Assembly (NCBI GenBank): GCA_964638865.1
Contig: CAZXBG010000006.1
Coordinates: 1-50,940, forward strand
Length of the DNA: 50,940 nt
From: UBA7236 sp964638865
GTDB lineage: Bacteria; Bacteroidota; Bacteroidia; Chitinophagales; BACL12
Direction: 5' to 3'
Shown: one piece after another, positions 9,472 to 19,583 of the stretch
How positions within the stretch are numbered: position 1 is the first letter of the stretch
Layout: each line of letters starts with the position of its first letter
Notes under the pieces: generated by a model
Told to the model about the DNA's origin: nothing
Seen by the model: only the letters and a program-made list of their open reading frames with translations
The model's database searches: none
Made by a program: the position numbers and the translations under genes

Positions 9472-9654
9472 TATTATTTTATTTGGTTAGATCTATATAG
9501 TTCAAATTTCATGCGCAAAAACTAATTTGACAGAAATGCACTATTTAATGAGGTCTGAGACGATTGGCAATAGTTGGTTTTGGAAATGGAATCTAGAAAT
9601 AATATAAAAGTGGTAACAAATTGGGAAAGGTTTTCCCCAGATGTAGCAACTTCG

Positions 9655-11085
9655 CTACCTAAGAATCAACAATCTATCCGCATCCAATCTCAACATAATA
9701 AATATCAAAATAGAAAATGCCAATACAGAAGAGCCGCCATAGGATATAAAAGGAAGTGGAATTCCAATTACGGGAATCAATCCTATCGTCATGCCCACAT
9801 TGATCATAATCTGTAAAAAGAAGAAACTTGCAACACAATATGCATATACACGAGAGAAAGGAGAACGCTGTCGCTCCGCAATAAATATTATTCTTAAAAT
9901 AAATACAAGATAAACGATCAGGAACATAAATGTTCCAATGAAACCAAATTCTTCTCCTATGGTACAAAAAATAAAATCAGTACTTTGTTCCGGTACTTGT
10001 TCCGATTGTGTAAGCGTTCCTTCCAGATAACCTTTACCGGCAATTCCACCGGAACCTATGGTCATTTTACTTTGAGTAATATTGAAGGTGAGGTCACTGT
10101 CATCGTCAATTACACCTACTGTTACTAAAACACGTTCAGCCTGATACCCTTTTAAACCTTTGGTCATGATATAATCGGAGCCATAGGTTACAAATGCACC
10201 TATTAAAAGATATATTATAATACCAGGCCAAACGGGGTGATTTTTTTGTTTGCGCACTATCATATACGAAAAAATCAAAATCAATAAACCAATTATACTT
10301 CCAATTAATCTAAATTCCATATTTTGTAAGGCAATTACCAATACAACAACAGCAGTAATAAATAAACTCATAAATAAAATGCCTTTTGGTTTGTCTCTTC
10401 TGATAAGCCGCATGGAATTAGACAGAACATACCCAATAATTAAAATGGACAATACATAAATAATAATTAAGTGATCATAAAGTAAGGAGAATACAAAAGC
10501 GAGCATAATTGCAACTACTAAAATTACTTCATTTATTTTAAATCCCTCACGGTAAACCACAATAACAAGACTTGCATAAACTAAAGCAGAACCGAGATCA
10601 CTCTGAAGAATAATAATTCCCATTGGCACTCCCAGAATTAAATAAGCAATAATTTTATTTTTAAAATTTCGGGGTTGCCCTACTATCATGCTCAGAAATT
10701 TTGCGAGCATGAGTGCAGTTGTTGTTTTGCCAAATTCTGCCGGTTGAAATTGAAAGGAACCCACCTGTAACCAGCTTCTCGCACCATTTATATCCTTTGC
10801 AACAAAGTAGGTTAATACAAGTATTGCGAGCGTTATTCCATAAAAAATAAAAGCGAATTTTGTAAAAAAAGTACTGTCAAAGGTGAGTATGCTAAATCCA
10901 ACAATTAAGGAAATACCCATCCATATCATTTGTTTGCCATGTGCTTGCGAAAAGTTAAAAAAGCGGCTTACTTCAGAATCATAACTTACTGCAAAAACTG
11001 TCAATAAACCAAAAACCAATAATGCAAAGTAAAGCCCGAGTGCGAGCTTATCTACATTCTGCATTATCGAATTCTTCTCTCTCAT
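9655..11085 (-). CDS. rodA: Rod-shape SEDS peptidoglycan glycosyltransferase RodA
   Basis: RodA polymerises lipid II into glycan strands for lateral wall growth, working with PBP2 under MreB guidance in the inner membrane. The 476-residue protein has about ten membrane helices and the SEDS signatures GYLEGTLTQSEQVPEQSTDF (including the catalytic-loop Asp of TDFIF) and GIPLPFISYGGSS near the C-terminus. Its ATG overlaps the mrdA stop as ATGA, so it is translationally coupled. It is the last gene of the mreB-C-D-mrdA-rodA cluster. It is longer than E. coli RodA (370 residues), with extra hydrophobic segments in the middle, as is common in Bacteroidota. Confidence 0.95.
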   Translation of the reverse strand: MREKNSIMQNVDKLALGLYFALLVFGLLTVFAVSYDSEVSRFFNFSQAHGKQMIWMGISLIVGFSILTFDSTFFTKFAFIFYGITLAILVLTYFVAKDINGARSWLQVGSFQFQPAEFGKTTTALMLAKFLSMIVGQPRNFKNKIIAYLILGVPMGIIILQSDLGSALVYASLVIVVYREGFKINEVILVVAIMLAFVFSLLYDHLIIIYVLSILIIGYVLSNSMRLIRRDKPKGILFMSLFITAVVVLVIALQNMEFRLIGSIIGLLILIFSYMIVRKQKNHPVWPGIIIYLLIGAFVTYGSDYIMTKGLKGYQAERVLVTVGVIDDDSDLTFNITQSKMTIGSGGIAGKGYLEGTLTQSEQVPEQSTDFIFCTIGEEFGFIGTFMFLIVYLVFILRIIFIAERQRSPFSRVYAYCVASFFFLQIMINVGMTIGLIPVIGIPLPFISYGGSSVLAFSILIFIMLRLDADRLLILR

Positions 11086-12989
11086 TTCTTAGTAGGCAAA
11101 ACTGCAGCCTGAATTAAATTTTTAGTTTTTGCAGAATCAGCCGGAGTTTCTGTTTCAGGTTTTGGTTTTTGAATAAGGTCGGCATCGAACATTCTCTGTT
11201 CTAAATATTTTCTTTTTTCGCTTATTTCTCCTTTGAGATATTTTTCAATTACAAGACTTGCAATTGGTGCAGCATAACTTGCTCCCCAACCGCCATTTTC
11301 TACAATAATTGCAACTGTTATTTTCGGATTTTCCTGCGGGGCATAACAACTGAACCAACTGTGACTTTTTCCATGTGGGTTTTCCGCTGTTCCTGTTTTT
11401 CCGCAAACTTGAATAGAATCAATATGTGCAATTCTTGCTGTGCCATAATTTACAGCTCCTGCCATTCCTCTTTGTATATAAGGAAATATAGAATCATTAA
11501 TTCCGGTTTCATGTTTTACTTTAAATTCTTGAAGTATAGAATCTACATCTTCCGCATATTTTAATACGTGCGGGGTATAAAAAAATCCGCTATTTGCAAT
11601 TACAGCCATGGAATTTGAAGATTGTAACGGAGTAACAATAAGTTGATCCTGACCAATTCCCAGGGTTACACAATTGGAAGCCTTCCAACTTCCTTTACCA
11701 TAAATTTTATCATAATCCTCTGGATCAGGAACGTTTCCATTTCTTTCATTTGGCAGATCAATTCCGGTTCGTGTTCCAATTCCCCATAAAGCAAGATGTT
11801 CATTAAAATCGCGCAAGCCATCTGTTGGAGTTGCGTGATTGTGTTCCATAAAATATTTGAAGGTGTAACAGAAATAGGTATTACAAGAATGTCCGATTCC
11901 CAGTTCCACATTTCCGGCGTAAGGATGATTGTGACAGTCAACAGTATGTCCACCCATTGCATAACCACCGTTACAACCATAACCATCACCGGAAGAAAGA
12001 CTGCCTATATCCATTGAAATTGCTGCCATAACAGGTTTGAAAGTAGAGCCCGGAGGATAATATCCGCTTAAGGCGCGATTATTCAATGGACGTTCTTCAT
12101 CCATTACCAGTTTTGCAAAATTTTTAGTGCGCAAACTTCCCACTAAAAGATTGGGATCGTAGTTCGGTGAACTCACTATTGCGAGAATTTCGCCTGTTGA
12201 AGGTTCAATTGCAACTAAGGCGCCTCTTTTATTAACCAATAATTGTTCAGCATATGCCTGAAGTTCTATATCTATAGTAAGCGTGAGGTTTTTACCGGCA
12301 ACAGGGGCAATATCTTCACTTCCGTCGTTTAAAGGACCAACTTCACGTCCAAAACGATCAATAACAATATTTTTAAATCCTTTTTGTCCCCGCAAAAGAT
12401 TTTCATAACTTTTTTCCACGCCACTTTTTCCAATCACATCTGCATTTCGATAATATCCACCTGATTTTTTTATATCATTAGAATCCACTTCTGCAACATA
12501 TCCCAATAAGTGCGCTGCTGCCGGATAAGCATATTTTCTCACCGGACTAATTGCAGTATAAAATCCTTTGAATTCATATAAATATTCCTCTATCCTTCCA
12601 AATTCATCTGCAGATATTTGTGATAAAAAAACACTTTCGCGCATACGGGAAAATGATTTAGCTTCTGTCAATTTTTTTATAAAAAAAGCCTTATCCACTC
12701 CAACAATATCACAAAAACGATTGGTATCTATATCTTTCACCTGCGAAGGAACCACCATGAGTTTATAGCTGGGTTCGTTGTACACAATGAGTTTCCCGTT
12801 GCGGTCGAAAATTTGCCCGCGGTCGGGGTCTACCTGTTCTTTGCGAATACCACGATCATCGGCAATTTGTTTATAGGTGTCGTCGATGATCTGCAAATAA
12901 AACAATCGAATGAAAAAAATGATGAAAATGGCCACTATCAATGCCTGAATGATATAACTGCGCGGTTTTAAATTTTCAATGACTGCCAT
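11082..12989 (-). CDS. mrdA: Penicillin-binding protein 2 (elongasome transpeptidase)
   Basis: The 635-residue inner-membrane enzyme cross-links peptidoglycan in the rod complex. It has one N-terminal membrane helix (SYIIQALIVAIFIIFFIRLF), a class-B dimerisation domain (VDPDRGQIFDRNGKLIVYN), and a transpeptidase domain with the SxxK motif Ser315-Thr-Phe-Lys, SCN in IGHSCNTYF, and KTGTAENPHG. These three motifs are intact, so it should be active and beta-lactam binding. A Lys/Pro-rich tail of ~40 residues is probably disordered. A 92-base gap separates it from mreD, while rodA follows with a 4-base overlap. Confidence 0.96.
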   Translation of the reverse strand: MAVIENLKPRSYIIQALIVAIFIIFFIRLFYLQIIDDTYKQIADDRGIRKEQVDPDRGQIFDRNGKLIVYNEPSYKLMVVPSQVKDIDTNRFCDIVGVDKAFFIKKLTEAKSFSRMRESVFLSQISADEFGRIEEYLYEFKGFYTAISPVRKYAYPAAAHLLGYVAEVDSNDIKKSGGYYRNADVIGKSGVEKSYENLLRGQKGFKNIVIDRFGREVGPLNDGSEDIAPVAGKNLTLTIDIELQAYAEQLLVNKRGALVAIEPSTGEILAIVSSPNYDPNLLVGSLRTKNFAKLVMDEERPLNNRALSGYYPPGSTFKPVMAAISMDIGSLSSGDGYGCNGGYAMGGHTVDCHNHPYAGNVELGIGHSCNTYFCYTFKYFMEHNHATPTDGLRDFNEHLALWGIGTRTGIDLPNERNGNVPDPEDYDKIYGKGSWKASNCVTLGIGQDQLIVTPLQSSNSMAVIANSGFFYTPHVLKYAEDVDSILQEFKVKHETGINDSIFPYIQRGMAGAVNYGTARIAHIDSIQVCGKTGTAENPHGKSHSWFSCYAPQENPKITVAIIVENGGWGASYAAPIASLVIEKYLKGEISEKRKYLEQRMFDADLIQKPKPETETPADSAKTKNLIQAAVLPTKK

Positions 12990-13081
12990 TTGTGTAACCT
13001 GAAAAAATGAAGAATATTATAGACTGCAAATTTCGAAAATGTTTTGCAATTAAATACGGTTTGAAGTAATTAACGAAATAA

Positions 13082-13603
13082 TTATTTTCTGACTTTTCTT
13101 TTAGAAAAAAGAAAGGCAAAAATGATAATGAGTAAAGTAGAAATTATTGTGCTTAAAATAATTTTTAGTAACAGATATCCTATATCATTCATCCAAAATA
13201 CCTGCAATAAAAAATAAATGCTGTGGTGTATAAAAATAATAGTGAGTGCAAAGAGCGAAAACCACACCACACCTAGTTCGGAGAGGGAAGGAGCGTTAAC
13301 ATTTTCATATCCTGTTATCGGAGTATAAAATTTTATAAGTGAAGGTCTTATGAATGCGATAAATACACAAGCAGCGGCGTGCATACCGCCTGTTACCATA
13401 AAAAGATCAATAGATAATCCCGCAAAAAATGCCAGAGGTAATAACAACCATTTTGGCGTTTCAAAGGGCAGTAAAATAATGAACATGGGATAAATGTAAG
13501 GATGAATATAAGTGCTCACATTCAGCTTATTGAGTACCAATACCTGAAACAGTATCAGGAAAGCCAATCCGAGAAAACGCAATATCCAATTAATTATCTG
13601 CAT
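13082..13603 (-). CDS. mreD: Rod-shape-determining protein MreD
   Basis: This 173-residue integral membrane protein has about five hydrophobic helices and a basic C-terminal tail (FSKRKVRK). The assignment rests on size, topology and its position between mreC and mrdA; sequence conservation in MreD is low. It overlaps the end of mreC by 14 bases. It is thought to help assemble the MreBC elongation complex. Confidence 0.85.
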   Translation of the reverse strand: MQIINWILRFLGLAFLILFQVLVLNKLNVSTYIHPYIYPMFIILLPFETPKWLLLPLAFFAGLSIDLFMVTGGMHAAACVFIAFIRPSLIKFYTPITGYENVNAPSLSELGVVWFSLFALTIIFIHHSIYFLLQVFWMNDIGYLLLKIILSTIISTLLIIIFAFLFSKRKVRK

Positions 13604-14441
13604 TTATTACCTCATTTTCAATGGTTTGCCTTTCCTCACGAAATATTTCATTTACAACGTACACATATTTTAAAGCGTTAAAATTTGTGGAAAGTTTTAC
13701 ATCTAATCTATAATAGTTGGAACCTGGATCCTTGCCGAATTCTTCCAAAATGCCAACCATGATGTTTGGAGGAAAGGAGCCTTGCCTAACAGCACTAGAG
13801 CCTTCTACAGTAATTATAGAATCTCCTTTCTGTAACTGACCCGGTTCTGAAACCTCTACAATGCTGATCATTGTAGGTGATTTTCCTTCCCACATCAGTC
13901 TGCCGGTTGCATTATTTTTTTTCACCGCCACCCTGCTTCGGAACTGACTGTGTAAAACACTCATTACAACACTGTAATTTGGCGATACCTTTACTACTCT
14001 GCCAACTATACCACTGGAGGTTATAACGCCCATTTCCTGTTTTATTCCGTGGTTTGATCCTTTGTTGAGGGTGATAAAGTTGTTCGGTTCCGTTATGGAA
14101 TTGCCAATCACTCCCGCAGGAATATAGGAATAGAGTTGTATTCCTAATGAATCTTTTATTGAATAGACAGAGGAAGTATCTGTTTTGTTGGATTCTGCCA
14201 TTTGCGCCCTCAATCTGCTGTTTTCTATCAACAAACTGTCGTTTACCTCACGCAGAGCAAAATAATCCTGAAAATTACCATAGGTATTCAGCACATTGCC
14301 CGTTAAACCGTTTGCGGAATTGATAAAAAAGGTGCGATGGTAATTATTGTAGGTGAAAACAAAATACAAGGAAATGAACTCCAGCAGTAAAAATAAAAAT
14401 ACTGTATTGTATCGTATGATGAATAAAAAGAAGCTACGCAT
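13590..14441 (-). CDS. mreC: Rod-shape-determining protein MreC
   Basis: The 283-residue bitopic protein has an N-terminal membrane helix (NTVFLFLLLEFISLYFVFTY), a short coiled coil around NDSLLIENSRLRAQMAES, and a periplasmic double beta-barrel region with the typical GSNHGIKQEMGVITSSGIVGRVVKV segment. It links cytoplasmic MreB to PBP2 and RodA. It follows mreB after 15 bases and overlaps mreD. Confidence 0.94.
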   Translation of the reverse strand: MRSFFLFIIRYNTVFLFLLLEFISLYFVFTYNNYHRTFFINSANGLTGNVLNTYGNFQDYFALREVNDSLLIENSRLRAQMAESNKTDTSSVYSIKDSLGIQLYSYIPAGVIGNSITEPNNFITLNKGSNHGIKQEMGVITSSGIVGRVVKVSPNYSVVMSVLHSQFRSRVAVKKNNATGRLMWEGKSPTMISIVEVSEPGQLQKGDSIITVEGSSAVRQGSFPPNIMVGILEEFGKDPGSNYYRLDVKLSTNFNALKYVYVVNEIFREERQTIENEVINADN

Positions 14442-14456
14442 TATTCATCCTTGGAA

Positions 14457-15482
14457 TTAGTTCATGAGTAAAGCTGCATATTGTTCGCGGTTCTTCAATG
14501 CGATGCCGGTGCCGCGCACAACTGCCTTTAAAGGATCGTCGGCAACATGCACTGCGAGTTTGGTTTTTAAACTGATACGTTTATCCAACCCTCTTAATAA
14601 TGCACCACCACCGGTTAAATAAATTCCGTTGCGCTGAATATCACTCGCCAATTCGGGAGGAGTGGTTTCCAGTGCTTTTAAAATGGCCTCTTCAATTTTA
14701 GAGATGGATTTATCTAAGGAATGAGATATTTCAGAGTAGGTTACAACCAGTTGTTTCGGTATTCCCGTCATAAGGTCGCGACCACTCACCTGATAATCCT
14801 CCGGCGCTTCATCCAATTCCGGGAGAGCTGAACCCACATTTATTTTTATAGCTTCTGCTGTGCGTTCTCCAATTAAAAGATTGTGTTGACGGCGCATATA
14901 ATCTACGATATCAGCTGTAAACTCATCTCCGGCAACGCGAATAGACTGGTCGCAAACGATTCCCGAAAGTGCAACAACTGCAATTTCAGTGGTTCCACCC
15001 CCAATATCGATGATCATGTTTCCTATCGGTTCCTGAACATCTAATCCAATTCCCAATGCCGCTGCCATTGGCTCGTGTATTAACCAGGCTTCGCGTGCAC
15101 CGGCTTGTTCGGCGCTGTCTTTTACTGCGCGTTTTTCCACTTCCGTAATTCCGGAAGGGATACAAATCACCATGATAAGTGATGGTTTAAACAATCTGTT
15201 TTTCGGAAAAATCATGCTTATCATGCCGCGAATCATCGCTTCAGCAGCCTGAAAGTCAGCAATAACGCCATCCCGCAGCGGTCGGATCGTTTTTATATTA
15301 TCATGGGTCTTCTCATGCATTTGCATCGCACGTTTGCCTACTGCGATTACTTTTTCTGTTTTACGGTCAATCGCCACGATAGACGGCTCATCCACCATTA
15401 TCTTATCATGTGCGATAATAAGTGTGTTTGCTGTGCCGAGATCGATTGCAATTTCCTGAGTGAGAAAGTTGAATATACCCAT
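14457..15482 (-). CDS. mreB: Rod-shape-determining actin MreB
   Basis: This is a bacterial actin forming membrane-bound filaments that orient lateral wall synthesis. The 341 residues include the phosphate-1 loop DLGTANTLI, phosphate-2 DIGGGTTEIAVVAL, the HEPMAAALGIGL connector and GIYLTGGGALLRGLD adenosine motif. It is the first gene of the shape cluster and has its own ~355-base upstream region with a -7 box. Confidence 0.97.
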   Translation of the reverse strand: MGIFNFLTQEIAIDLGTANTLIIAHDKIMVDEPSIVAIDRKTEKVIAVGKRAMQMHEKTHDNIKTIRPLRDGVIADFQAAEAMIRGMISMIFPKNRLFKPSLIMVICIPSGITEVEKRAVKDSAEQAGAREAWLIHEPMAAALGIGLDVQEPIGNMIIDIGGGTTEIAVVALSGIVCDQSIRVAGDEFTADIVDYMRRQHNLLIGERTAEAIKINVGSALPELDEAPEDYQVSGRDLMTGIPKQLVVTYSEISHSLDKSISKIEEAILKALETTPPELASDIQRNGIYLTGGGALLRGLDKRISLKTKLAVHVADDPLKAVVRGTGIALKNREQYAALLMN

Positions 15483-15837
15483 GTTCGTTTCTTAAAATAT
15501 CTATAAAGATGCAAAATTAAAGTTTGTTATTTACTTGAGAGGATATAAAACAACGATTTATATAAATAAATGAAAAATAATTTTTTGGTGGGAGAAATCT
15601 ATAAATGTATACTCTAAACAAAAGGTAAAAATTAAAAATTTTAATGATGAAATAACGGTAGAAATCTAAATCAGCAATATCGTTTTTTTATAAGTGCCTA
15701 AAGTTGAGAACAGCATCTATGAGCATCCCATAAACAACTTTGTGCGTAAAGTAATAAGATAATTTGGTATGTATAAAAAAGAGTAATGAATGATCGAATT
15801 TTAGTAACTGTAATGATATAATTTTTCGATTTAGTAA
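15483..15837. other. 355-base intergenic region upstream of mreB
   Basis: No credible gene is present. The only clear element is a minus-strand -7 box TAATTTTG (15512-15519), 30 bases upstream of the mreB ATG and matching TAnnTTTG. No matching -33 TTTG is seen at normal spacing. The remaining ~300 bases are AT-rich and show no strong hairpin or repeat. Confidence 0.5.
15512..15519 (-). promoter_or_regulatory. Candidate -7 promoter box for mreB
   Basis: Read on the minus strand, this is TAATTTTG, an exact match to TAnnTTTG. It would place transcription start about 20-25 bases before the mreB ATG. The -33 element is not recognisable. Confidence 0.4.
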
Positions 15838-17367
15838 TCAATGTTTAAAATGCCTCAACCCATTTAAAACCATAGCTAATCCATTTGCATTACAATAGTC
15901 AATCGAGCCCTGGTCGCGGATGCTTCCACCCGGCTGAATAACGGCTGTAATGCCCGCCTCATGGGCAATTTGGACACAATCGGGGAACGGGAAGAAGGCC
16001 TCACTTGCCATTGCGGCACCACTAATATCGAATCCATTTTTTTTTGCTTTATCAATAGCCTGATTAAGAGAGTCAACCCTAGAAGTTTGCCCTGTTCCAC
16101 ACCCAATTAATTGATTGTTTTTAACAAGCGCAATTCCGTTAGATTTTAAATGTTTAACTGCTTTTTCTGCAAACAGCAAATCGTTAATTTGTTGAGTGTT
16201 AGGTTTTAATTCAGTTACGTATTGTAATTCTTCGGTTACTTTCTTATTTCTATCCTGAACTAAAATGCCATTCAGCATACTTTTATATTGTAGTTCAGGG
16301 AAGGAGAATATTTTTTGAAGTAAGAGTATGCGGTTCTTTTTAGTTTGTAAAACAACTAATGCTTCGGGTTCATAATTGGGAGCAATAAGCACTTCAAAAA
16401 ATAATTGATTGATCTTATAAGCAGTAGCCAGATCAATTTTCGAATTGCATATTAAAACACCTCCAAAGGCCGAAACAGGATCTGCTTCCAGAGCCATATC
16501 CCAGGCCGTCTCCAAAGTGGCGGTAGTAGCCAGGCCGCAGGGATTGGTATGCTTTATGATGGCAAAGGTGCTAAAACCGCGGTTTTTAACCTCTTCAAAT
16601 TCTTCCATTAAATAGATACAGCTTTCGATATCCACCAGATTGTTATACGAAATTTCTTTGCCGTGTAATTTGTCGAATACCTCCGTTAACTTGCCATAAA
16701 ATGCAGCTTGCTGATGTGGATTCTCTCCATAACGCATAGGAACCTTCGGCGAAAAACGCATCCCGAAATTCTCCTCGTGATTAAAATAGGTGTAAATAGC
16801 ATTATCGTATTTGGAAGTTATTTCAAATGCTTTTTTCGCAAAATGTTTGCGTTGACCTAATTCAGTTAATCCCTTTTGTTCGGTTAAAATTTCTAAACAA
16901 TCGGCATAATCATCTTTAGAAGCAATAATCATTACATCCCTAAAGTTTTTTGCTGCTGCGCGGATAAGGGAAACGCCGCCAATATCAATTTTTTCTATGA
17001 TCTCCGATTCCTCATCACTTTTCTTCAATGTTTCTTCAAAAGGATAGAGATCAACAATCACAAGGTCAATTGTTGGAATATCGTATTTGGCAAGTTGTTG
17101 AAGATGTTCTTCCTCCTCACGCCGAGCCAAAATGCCCCCAAATACCTTTGGATGCAGGGTTTTTACTCTGCCTCCTAATATACTTGGATATTCCGTTAAG
17201 TCTTCAACAGCTTTTACAGGTATACCCATTTCTTCTATAAATGACCTGGTTCCGCCGGTAGAGTAAATAGTAACACCAAGTTCGTTGAGTTTTTTAACGA
17301 GGATGTCCAACTTATCTTTGTAATAAACAGAAATTAAAGCGGATTTGATCTGAACGGGAAATTGCAT
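15838..17367 (-). CDS. purH: Bifunctional AICAR transformylase / IMP cyclohydrolase
   Basis: PurH performs the last two steps of de novo IMP synthesis. The N-terminal MGS-like cyclohydrolase domain (about 1-190) shows STGGTRSFIEE and VKTLHPKVFGGILARR. The C-terminal transformylase domain shows MRYGENPHQQ, IIKHTNPCG, DPVSAFGGV and the final IQPGGSIRDQGSID. From the ATG at 17367 it has 509 residues, a normal length; a TTG nine codons upstream is not credible. It lies between purN and mreB, all on the minus strand, which is a common order in Bacteroidota. Confidence 0.96.
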   Translation of the reverse strand: MQFPVQIKSALISVYYKDKLDILVKKLNELGVTIYSTGGTRSFIEEMGIPVKAVEDLTEYPSILGGRVKTLHPKVFGGILARREEEEHLQQLAKYDIPTIDLVIVDLYPFEETLKKSDEESEIIEKIDIGGVSLIRAAAKNFRDVMIIASKDDYADCLEILTEQKGLTELGQRKHFAKKAFEITSKYDNAIYTYFNHEENFGMRFSPKVPMRYGENPHQQAAFYGKLTEVFDKLHGKEISYNNLVDIESCIYLMEEFEEVKNRGFSTFAIIKHTNPCGLATTATLETAWDMALEADPVSAFGGVLICNSKIDLATAYKINQLFFEVLIAPNYEPEALVVLQTKKNRILLLQKIFSFPELQYKSMLNGILVQDRNKKVTEELQYVTELKPNTQQINDLLFAEKAVKHLKSNGIALVKNNQLIGCGTGQTSRVDSLNQAIDKAKKNGFDISGAAMASEAFFPFPDCVQIAHEAGITAVIQPGGSIRDQGSIDYCNANGLAMVLNGLRHFKH

Positions 17368-17456
17368 ATTAGAATTTTGGAAACGAAAAGGCAAAGTTAC
17401 CAGCTTGAAGGCAAATTTTGACCGTTTGGCAGAGTTATACGAATTTGAAGCGGGAG

Positions 17457-18062
17457 TTACTTTTTACTTAACAACAATTTTTCCACCACGCGAGGCAAAT
17501 GATAATACTCCAGTTTGCGCACTTTTTGTTGGATAGAACTTATAGTATCCTCTTTAGAAATGGGCACACTTTGCTGAAAAATAATTTTGCCGTTATCGTA
17601 AATTTCATCTACTTGATGAATGGTTATTCCGGTCTCTTTTTCACCTTGTTCTAAAACTGTTTTATGGATGTTTTTTCCATACATTCCTTTACCACCGAAT
17701 TTTGGCAATAATGCAGGATGAATATTGATCATTTTATGTAGAAATGCCTGAATTAATTCTTTTGGAATCAGCGCTAAATATCCTGCAAGCAGAATTAAGT
17801 CGATGTTATAATGTTGTAGTTCCAGAATAATATTTTTAACATCCTCCCAATCTTTTTTTTCATAAATTTTATAGGGGATATTATTTTTTTCTGCAATGGA
17901 AATTACCCCTGCTTCTTTTTTGTTTGTTACTATTAATTGTACTTTAATATTTGAATTGTTTTTAAAATATTGAATGCAATTTTCGGCATTGGTACCTGCA
18001 CCGGAAGCAAAAATTGCAATATTTTTAATTTTAATATCCTGTTGTTCAGAGTCCGAATTCAT
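17457..18062 (-). CDS. purN: Phosphoribosylglycinamide formyltransferase
   Basis: It transfers a formyl group from 10-formyl-THF to GAR in purine synthesis. The 201 residues include the GAGTNAENC phosphate loop, MINIHPALLPKFGGKGMYG with catalytic Asn and His, and VDEIYDNG containing the catalytic Asp. GKGMYG replaces the more common GxHAH loop, which is usual in Bacteroidota PurN. It overlaps the preceding lipoprotein gene by 17 bases and is followed by purH about 90 bases later, so the two purine genes are probably co-transcribed. Confidence 0.93.
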   Translation of the reverse strand: MNSDSEQQDIKIKNIAIFASGAGTNAENCIQYFKNNSNIKVQLIVTNKKEAGVISIAEKNNIPYKIYEKKDWEDVKNIILELQHYNIDLILLAGYLALIPKELIQAFLHKMINIHPALLPKFGGKGMYGKNIHKTVLEQGEKETGITIHQVDEIYDNGKIIFQQSVPISKEDTISSIQQKVRKLEYYHLPRVVEKLLLSKK

Positions 18063-19524
18063 CTACTAATATTTTTTGAAAAAGATCCTGTACATTTAAT
18101 AATCCATCCAACTTATTTAATTCAAGTGTAGAAATCACAAAATTGGTATTTCCTGCAAAGTCTGATTTTTTCGCGATTACAATGGACGCTCCTGTCCAAG
18201 GGGTTAATGATAAAGTAATATTATCTTTTGCAGTGAGTTCAGCTTCATACAATGGTGTTGCGCCAATTTGTAAAATAATAGGTTTTACAATCCCCACAAT
18301 CGCGGTACCCTGAAGGGTTGGATAATCAACATCAAGGGGAATTAATTGTGCTCCAAGATCCAATATCAGCGAGGTGTCTGTGGGATTTACCAATTCGGCA
18401 ATTGGTGTAAAATCAAGAAAATTACTGAGTGGATCAAAGGAGGAAGAAATATAAACACTCATCAACATTTTTCCACCCGAATTAAAAAATGCTTCTGTTG
18501 TTTTTTGTGCTAAGGAAAAAGAATTGTCTGCGCTGTTGCTGAACCAAATTATTACATCGAATAGGGCAAATACTTTTCCTTGCGTAATATTATCTGCAGA
18601 CTGTTGTGTATAATTTCCTGCAATTTGTTCAAATATTTGTGTGGTATCAAAAACAGTAATTCCATTCGCAATTAAGTTGGATGCATAAAAATTTTCATTT
18701 GTGGTAGTTGTGTATCCATTTACCATTAAAACATTGCTATTCACCTTTTTTACAAAAACAGAATCGGAAACAACAAAAACACTTTTAGCCTCGCTCTGAT
18801 CTACTGCTCTGATATAAAATTTATTCCAGGAATTTGTTTTTAATCCGTTTATAGAAATTGCGTTGGGTGATGTTGCTGCGTTTTGATAAACATCACAAAT
18901 AAGATCGGTTATCATTGGGTCTTGCGCTTCGAAAATTGCACTGCTAACCGTTTTATCTAAAATATAAGGTTCATTTAAGGTATCGTTAAAATACACTTCA
19001 TATTGCAACAAATTATCCGCTCCGTCAGGATCGTTTCCTTCCCAATAAAATTTTAAAACAGGGAACGTTTTAATAGGTGTATTTATACCTTTTATAATAA
19101 TTACTGTTGGGGGTGAATTTTTTACCGGAATGGTCAATTTTGCCGGTGTTGGGTCTTTTTCTCCTGTATTGTCTATTGCACGCACATGAAACACATAATC
19201 TGCAGAATCGGCACCTGCGGGAGGAGCAAGTATAAAGGTGCTGTCCTGACTTTCTGTGTAGATCCAAATGGTTGACGGTGTTATTATGGGCTCAAAAGTA
19301 AACTCATAACCGGTTACAAACCCATCACCATCATCTCCCCACCAACGAAGTTCCACTTCACTTTCGAGTCTGTCCTCCCCAAAACGGATGATGGTATCAG
19401 CAACAGTATGGGTTTCGGGTGCTTGATTTGCATTAATAATTCCCTCTAGTTCTCTGTTGCAGGAAACCCAAAACAGGGCGACCAAAACAAGCGGGAAAAA
19501 GAATATTTTATTACTGCGAGGCAT
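18046..19524 (-). CDS. Large lipoprotein with fibronectin-like repeats, unknown function
   Basis: Starting at the ATG at 19524 gives 492 residues and a clean lipoprotein signal (KIFFFPLVLVALFWVSC). The TTG ten codons upstream is rejected. Two Ig/FN3-like beta domains are suggested around residues 30-240: ELRWWGDDGDGFVTGYEF and KFYWEGNDPDGADNLLQYEV, both with the D-G/P-DG turn, followed by WNKFYIRAVDQSEA. The second half (from about SNVLMVNGY) resembles a Rossmann-like alpha/beta domain with VIIWFSNSADN. It precedes purN with a 17-base overlap, but a role in purine metabolism is not implied. Confidence 0.8.
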   Translation of the reverse strand: MPRSNKIFFFPLVLVALFWVSCNRELEGIINANQAPETHTVADTIIRFGEDRLESEVELRWWGDDGDGFVTGYEFTFEPIITPSTIWIYTESQDSTFILAPPAGADSADYVFHVRAIDNTGEKDPTPAKLTIPVKNSPPTVIIIKGINTPIKTFPVLKFYWEGNDPDGADNLLQYEVYFNDTLNEPYILDKTVSSAIFEAQDPMITDLICDVYQNAATSPNAISINGLKTNSWNKFYIRAVDQSEAKSVFVVSDSVFVKKVNSNVLMVNGYTTTTNENFYASNLIANGITVFDTTQIFEQIAGNYTQQSADNITQGKVFALFDVIIWFSNSADNSFSLAQKTTEAFFNSGGKMLMSVYISSSFDPLSNFLDFTPIAELVNPTDTSLILDLGAQLIPLDVDYPTLQGTAIVGIVKPIILQIGATPLYEAELTAKDNITLSLTPWTGASIVIAKKSDFAGNTNFVISTLELNKLDGLLNVQDLFQKILVDEFGL

Positions 19525-19559
19525 ATTGTCGGCGAAGATAAGGCTTCTGGTCAAACACT

Positions 19560-19567
19560 TATATTTG
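19560..19567 (+). promoter_or_regulatory. Candidate -7 promoter box for the surface-sugar genes
   Basis: TATATTTG matches TAnnTTTG exactly and lies 17 bases before the ATG at 19584. A -33 TTTG at standard spacing is not seen, but the position relative to the start codon is right for a short leader. Confidence 0.42.
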
Positions 19568-19583
19568 CAGAATATAAATTAAT